Source: AM-1111 sp046302135
Lineage (GTDB): Bacteria; Bacteroidota; Bacteroidia; B-17B0; Aurantibacillaceae
Reading direction: 5' to 3'
Length of the DNA: 64,000 nt
NCBI GenBank assembly: GCA_046302135.1
Contig: JBKCIQ010000047.1
Location: 1 to 64,000 of the forward strand
Part shown: one piece after another, positions 1-9,163 of the stretch
How positions within the stretch are numbered: the stretch's first letter is position 1
How the letters are laid out: the number at the start of each line of letters is the position of its first letter
The notes under the pieces: model-generated
Databases searched by the model: none
What the model was told of the DNA's origin: nothing
Seen by the model: the letters and a program-made list of their open reading frames with translations, nothing else
Made by a program: the position numbers and the translations under genes

Positions 1-337
1 ATCAAATGGTTGTTCTGATTCTGTTCAGCACACGGTTTATATAGCAGATGAGTTCAGTTTATATGTACCAAACGCATTCACCCCGAATCAGGATGGTAAG
101 AATGAGGTTTTTCAGCCAAAGGGATTGGGAGTTGATGAGCAAAACTATGCCTTCTACATATATGACAGGTGGGGTACCTTGATTTTTGAGACCACAGATT
201 GGAATAAGGGTTGGGATGGACGAGTACAGAACAAGCCGGAAATCGTACAACAGGATGTATACGTTTGGAAAATAGATCTCAAAACCTGGAACGGAGAAAG
301 AAAATCATACATAGGAAAAGTCACTCTGGTTAAATAG
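1..337 (+). CDS. C-terminal fragment of a type IX secreted protein (type B sorting domain)
   Basis: The 5' end lies outside the window; the frame is open from base 2 to the TAA at 335-337. The remaining 111 residues carry the gliding-motility-type C-terminal domain (type B): VPNAFTPNQDGKNEVF, then FYIYDRWGTLIFE, then a WDG turn, then QQDVYVWKI and a final GKVTLVK. In Bacteroidota this domain sends proteins out through the type IX secretion system and usually keeps them at the cell surface or in the medium. What the missing N-terminal part does cannot be told. The next gene begins 43 bases downstream. Confidence 0.9.
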   Translation, partial: SNGCSDSVQHTVYIADEFSLYVPNAFTPNQDGKNEVFQPKGLGVDEQNYAFYIYDRWGTLIFETTDWNKGWDGRVQNKPEIVQQDVYVWKIDLKTWNGERKSYIGKVTLVK

Positions 338-380
338 AGATTCGTCATTAAATATTGATTTATTTTACATTTATATTAAT

Positions 381-830
381 ATGAAAAAACGAATTCGGCC
401 ATTAACTATAATCGGCCGTTATGAATCTGTTAGATTTTGTTCTCTTTCGAATGAATGGATTCAGGCAAAAATTGATACTGGCGCATATACATCCTCTTTG
501 CATTGCCTCAATATACATGAGCAGGTTTTGGAAGGAAAAAATAAATTGTGTTTTTCAATTTTCTCAGATAATCCCGTTCAAAGGAATTACTGTTTTGAGC
601 ATTTTTCTAAAAAGAAAATAAAATCATCTACCGGAGAGATAGAAGAAAGATATGTGATAAAAACGCTTATCGAAATAGCGGGCAGAAAAATAATGTCAAC
701 GATAAGTTTGGCGGACCGAGGATCCATGAAGTTTCCTGTTTTAATTGGTAGAAAATTACTCAAGAAAAAATTTTTAGTTGATGTTGACAAATCTTTCATA
801 GGAGGATTACATACGGAAAATATTAAATAG
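381..830 (+). CDS. RimB-like retropepsin-type peptidase (ATP-dependent zinc protease family)
   Basis: A 149-residue protein of the PF05618 family (annotated as ATP-dependent zinc protease, but with a retropepsin-like fold). The signature is AKIDTGAYTSSLH at residues 29-41, with Asp32-Thr33-Gly34 as the likely catalytic triplet, and a second conserved stretch FPVLIGRKLLKKKFLVD near residues 113-129. It has no signal peptide and should be cytoplasmic. It sits 11 bases before rimK; in Pseudomonas the equivalent protein (RimB) acts with RimK in adding and trimming glutamates on ribosomal protein S6. The same role is inferred here from family and neighbour. Confidence 0.85.
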   Translation: MKKRIRPLTIIGRYESVRFCSLSNEWIQAKIDTGAYTSSLHCLNIHEQVLEGKNKLCFSIFSDNPVQRNYCFEHFSKKKIKSSTGEIEERYVIKTLIEIAGRKIMSTISLADRGSMKFPVLIGRKLLKKKFLVDVDKSFIGGLHTENIK

Positions 831-841
831 ATTTTTACGAT

Positions 842-1732
842 ATGAAAATTGCAATTTTATCTAGAGGTAAAAACCTTTACTCTACACAACGGCTGATTAA
901 GGCGGCAGAAAATCGCGGGCATGAGGTTCTTTTGCTGGATCATATGAAATGTGTTTTGGTAATTGAGGCTGGAAGACCACATATTTATCATGGAGGGAAA
1001 GAAATAACCGGTGTTGGCGCGGTAATTCCAAGAATAGGATCTTCTGTAACATTTTATGGTGCGGCTGTAGTTAGACAATTTGAAATGATGAGGATTTTTT
1101 CTGCCGTTGAATCACAAGCATTGGTACGCTCAAGAGATAAATTAAGATCACTTCAGATTCTTGCAAGAGCAGGCTTGGGTATGCCTAAAACAGCTTTCGC
1201 AAATCAACCAAAAGACATAGACACTTTGTTAAAGTCAATTGGAGGGGCCCCGTGCGTAATAAAACTTTTGGAGGGAACGCAAGGTATTGGTGTGATTTTA
1301 GCCGAGAACGATAAAGCAGCAAAATCTGTTATTGAGGCATTTTACAAATTACAAGCAAACATGCTTGTTCAGGAATTCATTAAAGAGGCAAAAGGGGCAG
1401 ATATTCGTGTATTTGTCGTTGATGGACAAATTGTTGGAGCAATGAAAAGACAGGCCAGAGAGGGTGAATTCAGAAGCAATCTTCACCGGGGAGGAAGCGC
1501 ACAAGTTATAAAACTATCACCCGAAGAAAGGGCAACCGCCTTAAAAGCAGTAAAAAAATTGGGATTAGGTATTGCCGGAGTAGATATGTTGCAAAGCGAA
1601 AGGGGCCCATTAATAATGGAAGTGAATTCATCCCCGGGTCTTGAGGGTATTGAAGCAGCAACCGGGGTAGATATTGCCACAAAAATTATTGAATATGTGG
1701 AAAGAAATGAGTTCAATGGGAGTGAGGGTTAA
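842..1732 (+). CDS. rimK: Ribosomal protein S6--L-glutamate ligase RimK
   Basis: A 296-residue ATP-grasp enzyme, the usual length for RimK. It starts MKIAILSRGKNLYSTQRLIKA, has the ATP-grasp elements VIKLLEGTQGIGV (around residue 140), the long EFIKEAKGADIRVFVVDG segment and the metal-binding MEVNSSPGLEGIE near the C-terminus. RimK adds glutamate residues to the C-terminus of ribosomal protein S6; relatives ligate glutamate to other acceptors. It is the second gene of a two-gene unit with the peptidase before it. An AT-rich hairpin follows the stop codon. Confidence 0.92.
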   Translation: MKIAILSRGKNLYSTQRLIKAAENRGHEVLLLDHMKCVLVIEAGRPHIYHGGKEITGVGAVIPRIGSSVTFYGAAVVRQFEMMRIFSAVESQALVRSRDKLRSLQILARAGLGMPKTAFANQPKDIDTLLKSIGGAPCVIKLLEGTQGIGVILAENDKAAKSVIEAFYKLQANMLVQEFIKEAKGADIRVFVVDGQIVGAMKRQAREGEFRSNLHRGGSAQVIKLSPEERATALKAVKKLGLGIAGVDMLQSERGPLIMEVNSSPGLEGIEAATGVDIATKIIEYVERNEFNGSEG

Positions 1733-1754
1733 ATAAGGGGCTCAAAAAGAGAGA

Positions 1755-1781
1755 GTTAAGTATTAAATTAAAATATTTAAC
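1755..1781 (+). terminator. Possible weak terminator after rimK
   Basis: Arms GTTAAGTATT and AATATTTAAC pair over ten positions (one G-U) around a seven-base loop. The stem is AT-rich and no long T tract follows directly, so termination is uncertain. It lies between rimK and the promoter of the next gene. Confidence 0.3.
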
Positions 1782-1808
1782 TATTTAGAAAAAATTTAGC
1801 ATTATTTT

Positions 1809-1839
1809 TTTGCTTGTAAGAAAATTCTTTATTCTTTTG
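1809..1839 (+). promoter_or_regulatory. Bacteroidota-type promoter for the DUF2795 gene and possibly rpoN
   Basis: TTTG at 1809-1812, 19 bases, then TTCTTTTG at 1832-1839, which matches the TAnnTTTG -7 element except at its second base. The 19-base spacing is the same as in the rimP promoter in this window. The start codon at 1905 would leave a leader of about 60 bases. Confidence 0.5.
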
Positions 1840-1904
1840 CACCACCAAAAAAATGAAGTTTTTAGTAATCACATCTAGTTGATAGAGTTAATTGAATTGA
1901 AATT

Positions 1905-2126
1905 ATGTATTGGACTTTAGAGTTAGCCTCCTACCTGGAAGATGCGCCTTGGCCGGCGACAAAAGATGAATTAATTGATTTCGCAATCAGATCCGGCGCT
2001 CCTATGGAGGTTATCGAGAATTTGCAAGAGATTGAAGACGAAGGAGAATCTTATGAGTCAATTGAAGAAATATGGCCGGACTACCCTACCAAAGATGACT
2101 TCTTCTTTAACGAAGACGAATATTAG
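1905..2126 (+). CDS. DUF2795 domain protein
   Basis: A small acidic protein of 73 residues, starting MYWTLELASYLEDAPWPATK, with the segment ATKDELIDFAIRSGAP that is typical of DUF2795 proteins and a very acidic C-terminus (KDDFFFNEDEY). It has no signal peptide and no membrane segment. Function is unknown. It lies 109 bases before rpoN on the same strand, and a promoter-like element is found upstream. Conserved small proteins of this family are common in Bacteroidota, so it is very likely a true gene. Confidence 0.85.
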   Translation: MYWTLELASYLEDAPWPATKDELIDFAIRSGAPMEVIENLQEIEDEGESYESIEEIWPDYPTKDDFFFNEDEY

Positions 2127-2235
2127 TCATCTCCTTATTTCCATAAAGGCGTTTTTCGATAATTTATGATTTGTTTCACTAATTAAAATAGAGATCGCTT
2201 ATTTTTTATTTTTAACTTGAATATTTTTATCTGAT

Positions 2236-3720
2236 ATGTTGAAACAGGGTCAGTTTTTAAAGCAATTACAGAAATTATCTCCTCAGCAAATTCAACTTAT
2301 GAAGTTGCTTCAATTGCCTACTACAGCCCTTGAACAAAGAATTAAAGAAGAGTTAGAAGCCAATCCCGCATTGGAGGAAGGAACAGATGAAGAGGATGAA
2401 ATTAACAATGAAGAAGAAATTGAGAGAGATGATGAAATTGAAGGTTCAGAAAATGACGCTGACGATGAAAGCGAAATTGAAAAAATAGATGATGAGTTGG
2501 ATCTTGAAGATTACATGGATGATGTTGAAGCGGCAGAATATAAATATGAGATCAACAACAATGGTAAAGATGTTGAACAGCGAGAAGTGCCTTTAAGCGT
2601 TGGGCCGGGCTATCATGATCTTTTAGAACAACAACTTGGGTTACGCGACATAACAGATCATCAGTATACAATTGGAATTTATCTCATCGGATGTATTGAT
2701 GATGACGGATATCTAAGAAGAGATTTAGATAGTATTGTGGATGACATTGCTTTTTCCCAGAATATCACAACAAATGTTGATGAGCTTATGGTGATTCTGG
2801 AAATCATTCAATCTTTTGACCCTCCGGGAACCGGCGCAAGAGATCTACAAGAATGTCTTTTACTTCAACTCGATAGAAAACAGGTTAAAACAAAAGAAAC
2901 TCATTTTGCAATTGAAGTCATCAAAAAATTTATGGATGAATTTTCTAAAAAGCATTACGAGAAAATTGCTAAAAAACTGGATATTGATGAAGAGGAGTTA
3001 AAAGAGGTAATCGAAGAAATTACTCAACTCAATCCGCGTCCCGGTAGTAGTAGTGGTGAAACCGAAAGGATAGTTTCGGAAGTTGTACCTGATTTTATTC
3101 TCTCTGTGGCGGATGGAAAAATTGAATTGGGTCTCAATCAACGCAACATGCCCGAGTTGAAAGTAAGTAAAGAGTATATTGAAATGTTGCGTCAGTATTC
3201 AAAAAGTAAAGATAAGTCCGGAAAAGAAGCAGGTACTTTTGTAAAGGGAAAAATCGAAAATGCTCAGTGGTTTATCGATGCGTTGTTACAAAGACAACAA
3301 ACGCTTTTACTCACAATGCACGCAATTATTGAATATCAAAAGGAATATTTTTTGTCTGGCGACGAGACAAAAATGAAACCAATGATCCTAAAAGATATTG
3401 CTGAAAAAATCGGGTTAGATATATCTACGATTTCAAGAGTGGCAAACAGCAAATATATCATTACACCATACGGAACTTTTTTGCTTAAATCATTTTTTTC
3501 TGAATCGCTTTCTACCGAAAGCGGTGAAGAAGTTTCTACAAGAGAAGTGAAAAAAATTCTTGAAGATTGTATCTCGGCAGAAAACAAGAAGAAGCCGCTA
3601 ACAGATGATGCTCTTGCCAAAATACTCAAGCAAAAAGGATACAACATTGCAAGAAGAACAGTTGCCAAATACCGTGAGCAACTCGATATCCCCGTTGCAC
3701 GTTTAAGAAAAGAAATCTAA
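2236..3720 (+). CDS. rpoN: RNA polymerase sigma-54 factor
   Basis: A 494-residue sigma-54. The N-terminal glutamine- and leucine-rich activator-interacting region (GQFLKQLQKLSPQQIQLMKLLQLPTTALEQRI) is followed by a strongly acidic stretch (about residues 50-110), the core-binding domain, and the C-terminal DNA-binding domain with the RpoN box ARRTVAKYREQ near residue 475. It directs transcription from -24/-12 promoters and needs an AAA+ activator, none of which is encoded in this window. One candidate -24/-12 site is listed at 39070. Confidence 0.96.
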   Translation: MLKQGQFLKQLQKLSPQQIQLMKLLQLPTTALEQRIKEELEANPALEEGTDEEDEINNEEEIERDDEIEGSENDADDESEIEKIDDELDLEDYMDDVEAAEYKYEINNNGKDVEQREVPLSVGPGYHDLLEQQLGLRDITDHQYTIGIYLIGCIDDDGYLRRDLDSIVDDIAFSQNITTNVDELMVILEIIQSFDPPGTGARDLQECLLLQLDRKQVKTKETHFAIEVIKKFMDEFSKKHYEKIAKKLDIDEEELKEVIEEITQLNPRPGSSSGETERIVSEVVPDFILSVADGKIELGLNQRNMPELKVSKEYIEMLRQYSKSKDKSGKEAGTFVKGKIENAQWFIDALLQRQQTLLLTMHAIIEYQKEYFLSGDETKMKPMILKDIAEKIGLDISTISRVANSKYIITPYGTFLLKSFFSESLSTESGEEVSTREVKKILEDCISAENKKKPLTDDALAKILKQKGYNIARRTVAKYREQLDIPVARLRKEI

Positions 3721-3750
3721 TCAACATAAGAATTAATTTAATTTTGAATC

Positions 3751-4941
3751 GTGAATAAAAACGAAAACACATCTACCAGGAGGCTCGCAATAATGGGTTC
3801 CACCGGAAGTATTGGCACACAAACTTTGGATGTAGTCAGAGAAATGCCGGGTAAATTTACTGTTGAGGTACTTTGCGGCGGAACTAATGCCGAGCTTCTC
3901 ATCCAACAGGCTTTGGAATTTCAACCAAACGCGGTGGTTGTGGCAGACGAAAGCAAATATAAATTGGTTAAAGATGCTTTATTCACGAAGGGGATAAAGG
4001 TTTTTGCAGGTGCAGAATCACTGACGCAAATTGTTGAGATGGAAACAATTGATGTGGTACTTGCTTCAATTGTAGGGTATGCCGGACTCTCTTCAACCAT
4101 CAATGCAATAAAACATAAGAAACAAATCGCACTGGCCAATAAAGAAACTCTTGTGGTTGCCGGGGAAATAATCACAGAACTTGCAAGAGAAAACGCGGTG
4201 AATATTTATCCTGTGGATTCTGAACACAGTGCAATTTTTCAGTGCCTGGCGGGTGAATGGGAAAATCCGATTGAAAAAATTTATTTGACTGCCTCAGGAG
4301 GACCATTTAGAGGCATGAGTTTGGAGCAACTCAAAAATGTAACCAAACAGCAGGCGCTTAAGCATCCCAATTGGAGCATGGGAGCAAAAATCACCATCGA
4401 CAGTGCAACCATGATGAATAAAGGCCTTGAAATTATCGAGGCAAAATGGTTGTTTAATTTAAATTCAGAACAGATTGATGTAATTGTGCACCCACAGTCA
4501 ATAATTCATAGTATCGTTCAGTTTACAGACGGCAGCATGAAAGCACAAATGGGTCTTCCGGATATGAAATTACCAATATTGTATGCATTGTCATATCCTC
4601 AAAGATTTAAAGCATCGTTCCCGAGATTTAATTTTATCAATTACCCATCTCTCAATTTTGAATTGCCCAACAAAGATGTTTTTTCCGCTCTTAAGCTTGC
4701 ATATCATTGCCTCGAAATGGGCGGAAATCTTCCTTGTGTTTTAAACGCCGCTAATGAAATTGCTGTTCAGGCTTTTCTTGAAGATAAAATTAACTTCCTC
4801 GAAATTATTTCTCTGGTTGAAAGGACAGTAGAAAAAATGAATTTTATTCCGCACCCTACCTTGGAACAATTAATTCAAACTGATACAGAATCCAGGAGGT
4901 TGGCCACTGAATTGTTACATTTCAAACCCGCTAATGGTTAA
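3751..4941 (+). CDS. dxr: 1-deoxy-D-xylulose 5-phosphate reductoisomerase
   Basis: A 396-residue enzyme of the MEP isoprenoid pathway that converts DXP to MEP with NADPH. The NADPH loop GSTGSIGTQTLDV is at the N-terminus; the substrate and metal site is seen in ALANKETLVVAGE, PVDSEHSAIFQ, TASGGPFRG and HPNWSMGAKITIDSATMMNKGLE. The start is GTG at 3751, which places the Rossmann motif at the normal distance from the N-terminus; no ATG upstream fits. It is followed 57 bases later by rseP, a gene order common in Bacteroidota. Confidence 0.97.
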   Translation: MNKNENTSTRRLAIMGSTGSIGTQTLDVVREMPGKFTVEVLCGGTNAELLIQQALEFQPNAVVVADESKYKLVKDALFTKGIKVFAGAESLTQIVEMETIDVVLASIVGYAGLSSTINAIKHKKQIALANKETLVVAGEIITELARENAVNIYPVDSEHSAIFQCLAGEWENPIEKIYLTASGGPFRGMSLEQLKNVTKQQALKHPNWSMGAKITIDSATMMNKGLEIIEAKWLFNLNSEQIDVIVHPQSIIHSIVQFTDGSMKAQMGLPDMKLPILYALSYPQRFKASFPRFNFINYPSLNFELPNKDVFSALKLAYHCLEMGGNLPCVLNAANEIAVQAFLEDKINFLEIISLVERTVEKMNFIPHPTLEQLIQTDTESRRLATELLHFKPANG

Positions 4942-4998
4942 ACGACTGAAAAAATAATCATTGGTTTTGATTATCTTTAGGCCTTAAAATTTTTCAGA

Positions 4999-6330
4999 AT
5001 GGGAATTCAGTTTGCACAACTTCTTTTAACACTTACAATTTTAATCATCATACACGAATGGGGACATTTTTTCTTCGCGAAACGTTTCAAGTGTAAGGTA
5101 GAAAAATTTTATTTGTTTTTCGATTTTTTATTCCCAATCTCAACACTTTTGAAATTCTCTCTTTTCAAATTTAAAAAAGGAGAAACTGAATACGGTATTG
5201 GATGGTTCCCGCTTGGCGGATACGTTCAGATTGCAGGAATGGTGGACGAGCAAATGGACAAAGAGCATCTTAATCGCCCCCCTGAACCATGGGAATTTCG
5301 CGCTAAACCAAAATGGCAAAGGTTGCTCATCATGCTCGGCGGAATCATAATGAATATCATTACAGGTGTTTTAATTTATTGGATGCTTATATATTTCAAT
5401 GGCAAGGAAATACTACCAACAAGCTCAGTTAAGAATGGTATAGCATGCGACTCGGTTATGCTAAAAATTGGGTTTAAGGACGGAGATAAGATTGTTAGCA
5501 TTGATGGAAAACCTGTAAGTGACTTCTCCAAAATACCTGCAATGATTATTTTGGATAAAGCTAAATCTGTTCAGGTAGAAAGAGAAGGAAAGAATGTAAA
5601 CGTCCAAATCACGGAGGATCATCTATCAATGATTCTCGCGCTAAAGAAAGCGGGAATATTTTCTCCTCGTTTTCATTTTGAAATTGATTCATTGGATAAA
5701 AATCTTCCCGCATATAAGTCCGGTTTGTTGAGTAAGGATAAAATTGTTGCAGTAGATGGAAACAAGATTGAATATTATCACGAATTTGTTCGTTCACTTG
5801 AAGGAAAGGCTGGAAAAAAAGTTTCGATTACCGTAAACAGAAAAGGAATTGATACAAATTTTACAGTACCTGTTGAGTCAAAGGAGGGAAGGGCTGTTAT
5901 TGGAATTTTCATCAACAAAACAGATTCGTTCAAAACAATACCGCTTAAGTTTGGATTCTTTCAATCATTTGTTGAGGGCTCGAAGGATGCATGGAACACA
6001 ATGGTTTTACAGGCAAAAAGTATCGGCTTGATGTTCACTGTAAAAGATACCTATAAACAAATTGGCGGTTTCTATACAATGGCAAAGACTTTTGATACAG
6101 AATGGGATTGGGTATCATTCTGGAGTAAGTGCGGCATGATCTCCTTGATGTTGGCGTTCATGAACTTTCTTCCGATTCCAATGCTGGACGGAGGCTACAT
6201 TCTGTTTTTATTAATTGAAATGATAACCAGAAGAAATATTCCTGAAAAGTTTATACTTTATGCTAATTATGTTGGTCTAGTACTTTTGATGGCGCTTATG
6301 GTGTATGCAAACACCGACATGTTCAGGTAA
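4999..6330 (+). CDS. rseP: RseP-type site-2 zinc metalloprotease
   Basis: A 443-residue inner-membrane protease of the M50 family. The zinc-binding HEWGH (His19, Glu20, His23) lies in the first membrane helix, and the third zinc ligand is in MLDGGYILFLLIEM near residue 395. Two PDZ-like segments lie between them in the periplasm (SVMLKIGFKDGDKIVSIDGKPV and LPAYKSGLLSKDKIVAVDGNKI). Family members cut transmembrane segments of anti-sigma factors and leftover signal peptides. Its substrate here is unknown; no anti-sigma factor gene is nearby. Confidence 0.95.
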   Translation: MGIQFAQLLLTLTILIIIHEWGHFFFAKRFKCKVEKFYLFFDFLFPISTLLKFSLFKFKKGETEYGIGWFPLGGYVQIAGMVDEQMDKEHLNRPPEPWEFRAKPKWQRLLIMLGGIIMNIITGVLIYWMLIYFNGKEILPTSSVKNGIACDSVMLKIGFKDGDKIVSIDGKPVSDFSKIPAMIILDKAKSVQVEREGKNVNVQITEDHLSMILALKKAGIFSPRFHFEIDSLDKNLPAYKSGLLSKDKIVAVDGNKIEYYHEFVRSLEGKAGKKVSITVNRKGIDTNFTVPVESKEGRAVIGIFINKTDSFKTIPLKFGFFQSFVEGSKDAWNTMVLQAKSIGLMFTVKDTYKQIGGFYTMAKTFDTEWDWVSFWSKCGMISLMLAFMNFLPIPMLDGGYILFLLIEMITRRNIPEKFILYANYVGLVLLMALMVYANTDMFR

Positions 6331-6426
6331 TCAACTTAAACTTGTTTAAACGTTTTTAATTGTTCTGATATCCTGAAGGAATGATTTTTGTTACTTGCCT
6401 TTTAATTTGCGTTATTTTTTAATTAA

Positions 6427-7239
6427 ATGTATTTAAACAAAATAATTTCCTCGATCTTTTTATTGATCCTTTCGTTAGAACTGGGGGCGCAAACAACAAT
6501 TAATTTTAATCAAAAAAACAATACTTCTGCAAACGACAAACCGGTGAGCAGTCATAAAGTTCTGCTTATTCCTTTTGAAAATAAAATGTACATGAGCGAA
6601 ATAGATCATGTTATAAATAATCATACCAATAAACTACAGAAAGAAATTAGATGGAGTTTTAAAGATAAAATAGACGAGGTTCTTTATAGAAAATTCAAAA
6701 CTAAATATGAAGTAGTTTCGCTTGTTGAAGACACTTTAAGGAATCGTGAAGAACTAAAAATGATTTATCAGGGAATAGGATACAGGTTTGATAAAATTCC
6801 TGATCAGAAAAATTACAAACCACCGCAAAGTGATTATAAAAATGAAGGCAAACTAAAAAATGGGCACATAGTCGCTACCCCAAATAGTACACCCCGTTTT
6901 ATGAATGCTAAAATTCAAGACAAATCACTGCTGCAAAGGCTAAACAAAAAATACAAAACTGACATTTTTGTTTTCATAAATCAATTGGACTTAAAATCAT
7001 CAGCCTCAAAGTCAGATAAATTCGGAGCTGAAAAGTTGCGTACGGCAACAATTCATTACACAATATTTGATTTGCAGGAAAAAGAAATCAATTCGGGAGT
7101 GTCTGAGTGTAACTTTCCGAGAGATGAGAATGATCCTGATAAAATCACAACCCAATACATTGAAAAAGCAATAGAAGAAATCTATCAAAGGGTCAACAAG
7201 GCACTAAACCCTGTTAATTCAGTAATCACAGGAAAATAG
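6427..7239 (+). CDS. Exported protein of unknown function
   Basis: A 270-residue protein with a signal peptide (MYLNKIISSIFLLILSLELGAQ) and otherwise charged, lysine-rich sequence. After a short low-complexity linker it begins with KVLLIPFENKMYMSEIDHVI and continues with LVEDTLRNREELKMIYQGIGY and KYKTDIFVFINQLDL. The pattern (a strand ending in IPF, later a strand before a query about another component) is a little like CsgG/TolB-N type periplasmic domains, but the match is too weak to name it. It converges on the minus-strand CoA-transferase gene with a 19-base gap. Confidence 0.7.
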   Translation: MYLNKIISSIFLLILSLELGAQTTINFNQKNNTSANDKPVSSHKVLLIPFENKMYMSEIDHVINNHTNKLQKEIRWSFKDKIDEVLYRKFKTKYEVVSLVEDTLRNREELKMIYQGIGYRFDKIPDQKNYKPPQSDYKNEGKLKNGHIVATPNSTPRFMNAKIQDKSLLQRLNKKYKTDIFVFINQLDLKSSASKSDKFGAEKLRTATIHYTIFDLQEKEINSGVSECNFPRDENDPDKITTQYIEKAIEEIYQRVNKALNPVNSVITGK

Positions 7240-7258
7240 TATAAAAATTTGAAGGTTA

Positions 7259-7918
7259 TTAATCAACAATCATTTCAGGAATCTCGCCTTCAATAATTAA
7301 TTTACCTAAGGTTGCATTTTTAATTTGTTCAACACTTATTCCAGGTGCACGTTCCAAAAGCCTAAATCCACCTTCAGTTAGCACATCAAGTACTGCCAGT
7401 TCAGTCACAATTTTTTTAACACATTTTATTCCTGTGAGTGGAAGGGTACATTCCGGTAAAAGTTTAGATTCACCGGCCTTGTTTACATGCTGCATTGCAA
7501 CAATAATATTTTTTGCAGAAGCAACAAGATCCATTGCTCCACCCATACCCTTAACCATTTTACCCGGTATTTTCCAATTCGCAATATCTCCTTTTTCGCT
7601 TACTTCCATGGCACCTAAAATAGTTAAATCAACTTTTTGTGCTCGTATCATACCAAAACTCATTGCACTGTCAAATATTGATGCCCCTGGCAAAAGTGTT
7701 ACAGTTTGTTTGCCTGCGTTAATCAAATCTGCATCTTCCTCACCCTCAAAAGGGAAAGGACCCATTCCTAAAATTCCGTTTTCACTTTGTAATTCGACAC
7801 TGAAACCCTTGGGAATATAATTAGCAACCAGTGTGGGTATTCCTATCCCGAGGTTAACAAACATCCCATCTTTAACTTCTTTTGCAATTCTTTTTGCTAT
7901 ACCGTTTTTGTCTAACAT
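7259..7918 (-). CDS. scoB: 3-oxoacid CoA-transferase subunit B
   Basis: The 219-residue beta subunit of a family I CoA-transferase (succinyl-CoA:3-ketoacid type). The catalytic glutamate is Glu46 in the SENGILGMGP motif (residues 45-54); NLGIGIPTLV at 22-31 is the usual N-terminal glycine-rich loop. With subunit A it moves CoA from succinyl-CoA to acetoacetate or a similar acid. Subunit A is encoded at 9164-9865; the two genes are normally adjacent but here are separated by an acyltransferase gene. It is the last gene of the minus-strand run. Confidence 0.93.
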   Translation of the reverse strand: MLDKNGIAKRIAKEVKDGMFVNLGIGIPTLVANYIPKGFSVELQSENGILGMGPFPFEGEEDADLINAGKQTVTLLPGASIFDSAMSFGMIRAQKVDLTILGAMEVSEKGDIANWKIPGKMVKGMGGAMDLVASAKNIIVAMQHVNKAGESKLLPECTLPLTGIKCVKKIVTELAVLDVLTEGGFRLLERAPGISVEQIKNATLGKLIIEGEIPEMIVD

Positions 7919-7979
7919 AATTTATTCTTGATTAAAGTTAATCTTTTTTTAAAGATTTATGATAAGAATTTACTTGCTG

Positions 7980-9146
7980 TCACCTGCTTGTTTTTACTAT
8001 CGCAAATTTATCTTTTAGTTTTAAAATATGCTTTTCAAAAAACTCATAACTTATAATTGATATAAATAAAATAATCGGGATGTAAATAATCCAGAAAACC
8101 CAAAAACCCTGAAGATGGAATTTCCAAACTATTTTTTGAATAATAATAGGAAAAAAAATATTGTGATACATGTATATTCCGAAAGATATCTTACCTAAAT
8201 AATGCAAAATATTTTTCTTTTTAAAATTGAACCAAGCATCAGGGTTGTATAAATAATTTACCAATATAAACGCAAAAAAAGCCGTATAAACAAACCTCTT
8301 GAAAGCGAGCATAAATACACCTGAATATTCATGATTTGGTTCAATACAAAAAGCAAATATGAATGTTGTATAAACAATAATCCTGATCCAGCCCGGAACA
8401 TTAAAGGTGAAAGGTTTGTAAAAAGCTGTCCATGCAATCCAGCCACCAATTGCCATTGTATCCATTCTTGAAAGTGTATTGAGTTTTGCATGATTGTACC
8501 ACTCTGGGCTCGTATAAAAATAGTATACACGGAACGCGATAGCAATAAAAATTATTGTAGCGAACAGCTGTGGAAGTTTTTTTACGGGAATAAAATACAG
8601 AAGCAATGGCCATACGATGTAAAAATGTTCCTCAACACAAATTGACCAGTAATGTGCTAATCCCGGCTCATAATTTTTTTCTAAAATCGTTTTATAATTA
8701 TTTGCAAAAAGAATATTCCACCAATAATGCGGCTCATCTGAGTTTGTCCATTTAGCCAGGAAAGGAGTTAGGCCAAGTATGAGAAAATACAAAGGCCATA
8801 TCCTTAGTAACCTTCTAATATAAAATTTAGGAACATTTATACCACCATTTTGTTGGATTTCTGACAGCATCAGGTAAGTAATGAGAAACCCGGAAATCAA
8901 GAAGAAAAATTCAACTCCAAGATCCATATTTTGTACAAACATCTTTAGCCATAATCCAAAGCTGTTCATGTTTTCATCCGTAGGAACTGTAATTGAATTG
9001 TCCTTTCTGATTGGTGAAGGTAAACCCTCCCAGCCTATTACTGCAAAATAACCGTGAACCAAAACTATCATCATGGCCGCAATAAAACGCAGCACATCAA
9101 GATTGTGAAAATGTACGTGTTTGCTGTTGCTGTTTAGTGTTGACAT
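7980..9146 (-). CDS. Acyltransferase family 3 membrane protein
   Basis: A 388-residue integral membrane protein of the acyltransferase-3 family (OafA/OatA/NodX group), with about ten hydrophobic segments. The family's Arg-x10-His signature is visible as Arg20 and His31 (LRFIAAMMIVLVHGYFA), followed by FFFLISGFLITYLML and YIRRLLRIWPLYFL. Such proteins O-acylate extracellular sugars. It lies downstream of the polysaccharide export genes and between the two CoA-transferase genes, 17 bases after scoA and 61 bases before scoB. Inferred role: O-acetylation of the surface polysaccharide made by this locus. Confidence 0.9.
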   Translation of the reverse strand: MSTLNSNSKHVHFHNLDVLRFIAAMMIVLVHGYFAVIGWEGLPSPIRKDNSITVPTDENMNSFGLWLKMFVQNMDLGVEFFFLISGFLITYLMLSEIQQNGGINVPKFYIRRLLRIWPLYFLILGLTPFLAKWTNSDEPHYWWNILFANNYKTILEKNYEPGLAHYWSICVEEHFYIVWPLLLYFIPVKKLPQLFATIIFIAIAFRVYYFYTSPEWYNHAKLNTLSRMDTMAIGGWIAWTAFYKPFTFNVPGWIRIIVYTTFIFAFCIEPNHEYSGVFMLAFKRFVYTAFFAFILVNYLYNPDAWFNFKKKNILHYLGKISFGIYMYHNIFFPIIIQKIVWKFHLQGFWVFWIIYIPIILFISIISYEFFEKHILKLKDKFAIVKTSR

Positions 9147-9163
9147 TTACAGTGAAAATCAAC

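Noticed and set aside
3336..3668. A 110-codon minus-strand frame inside rpoN.
   Set aside because: It is antisense to a strongly conserved coding region and has no protein features.
7940..7957. AATCTTT/AAAGATT hairpin between the acyltransferase and scoB genes.
   Set aside because: No T run follows on the minus strand and the stem is short and AT-rich; not enough for a terminator call.
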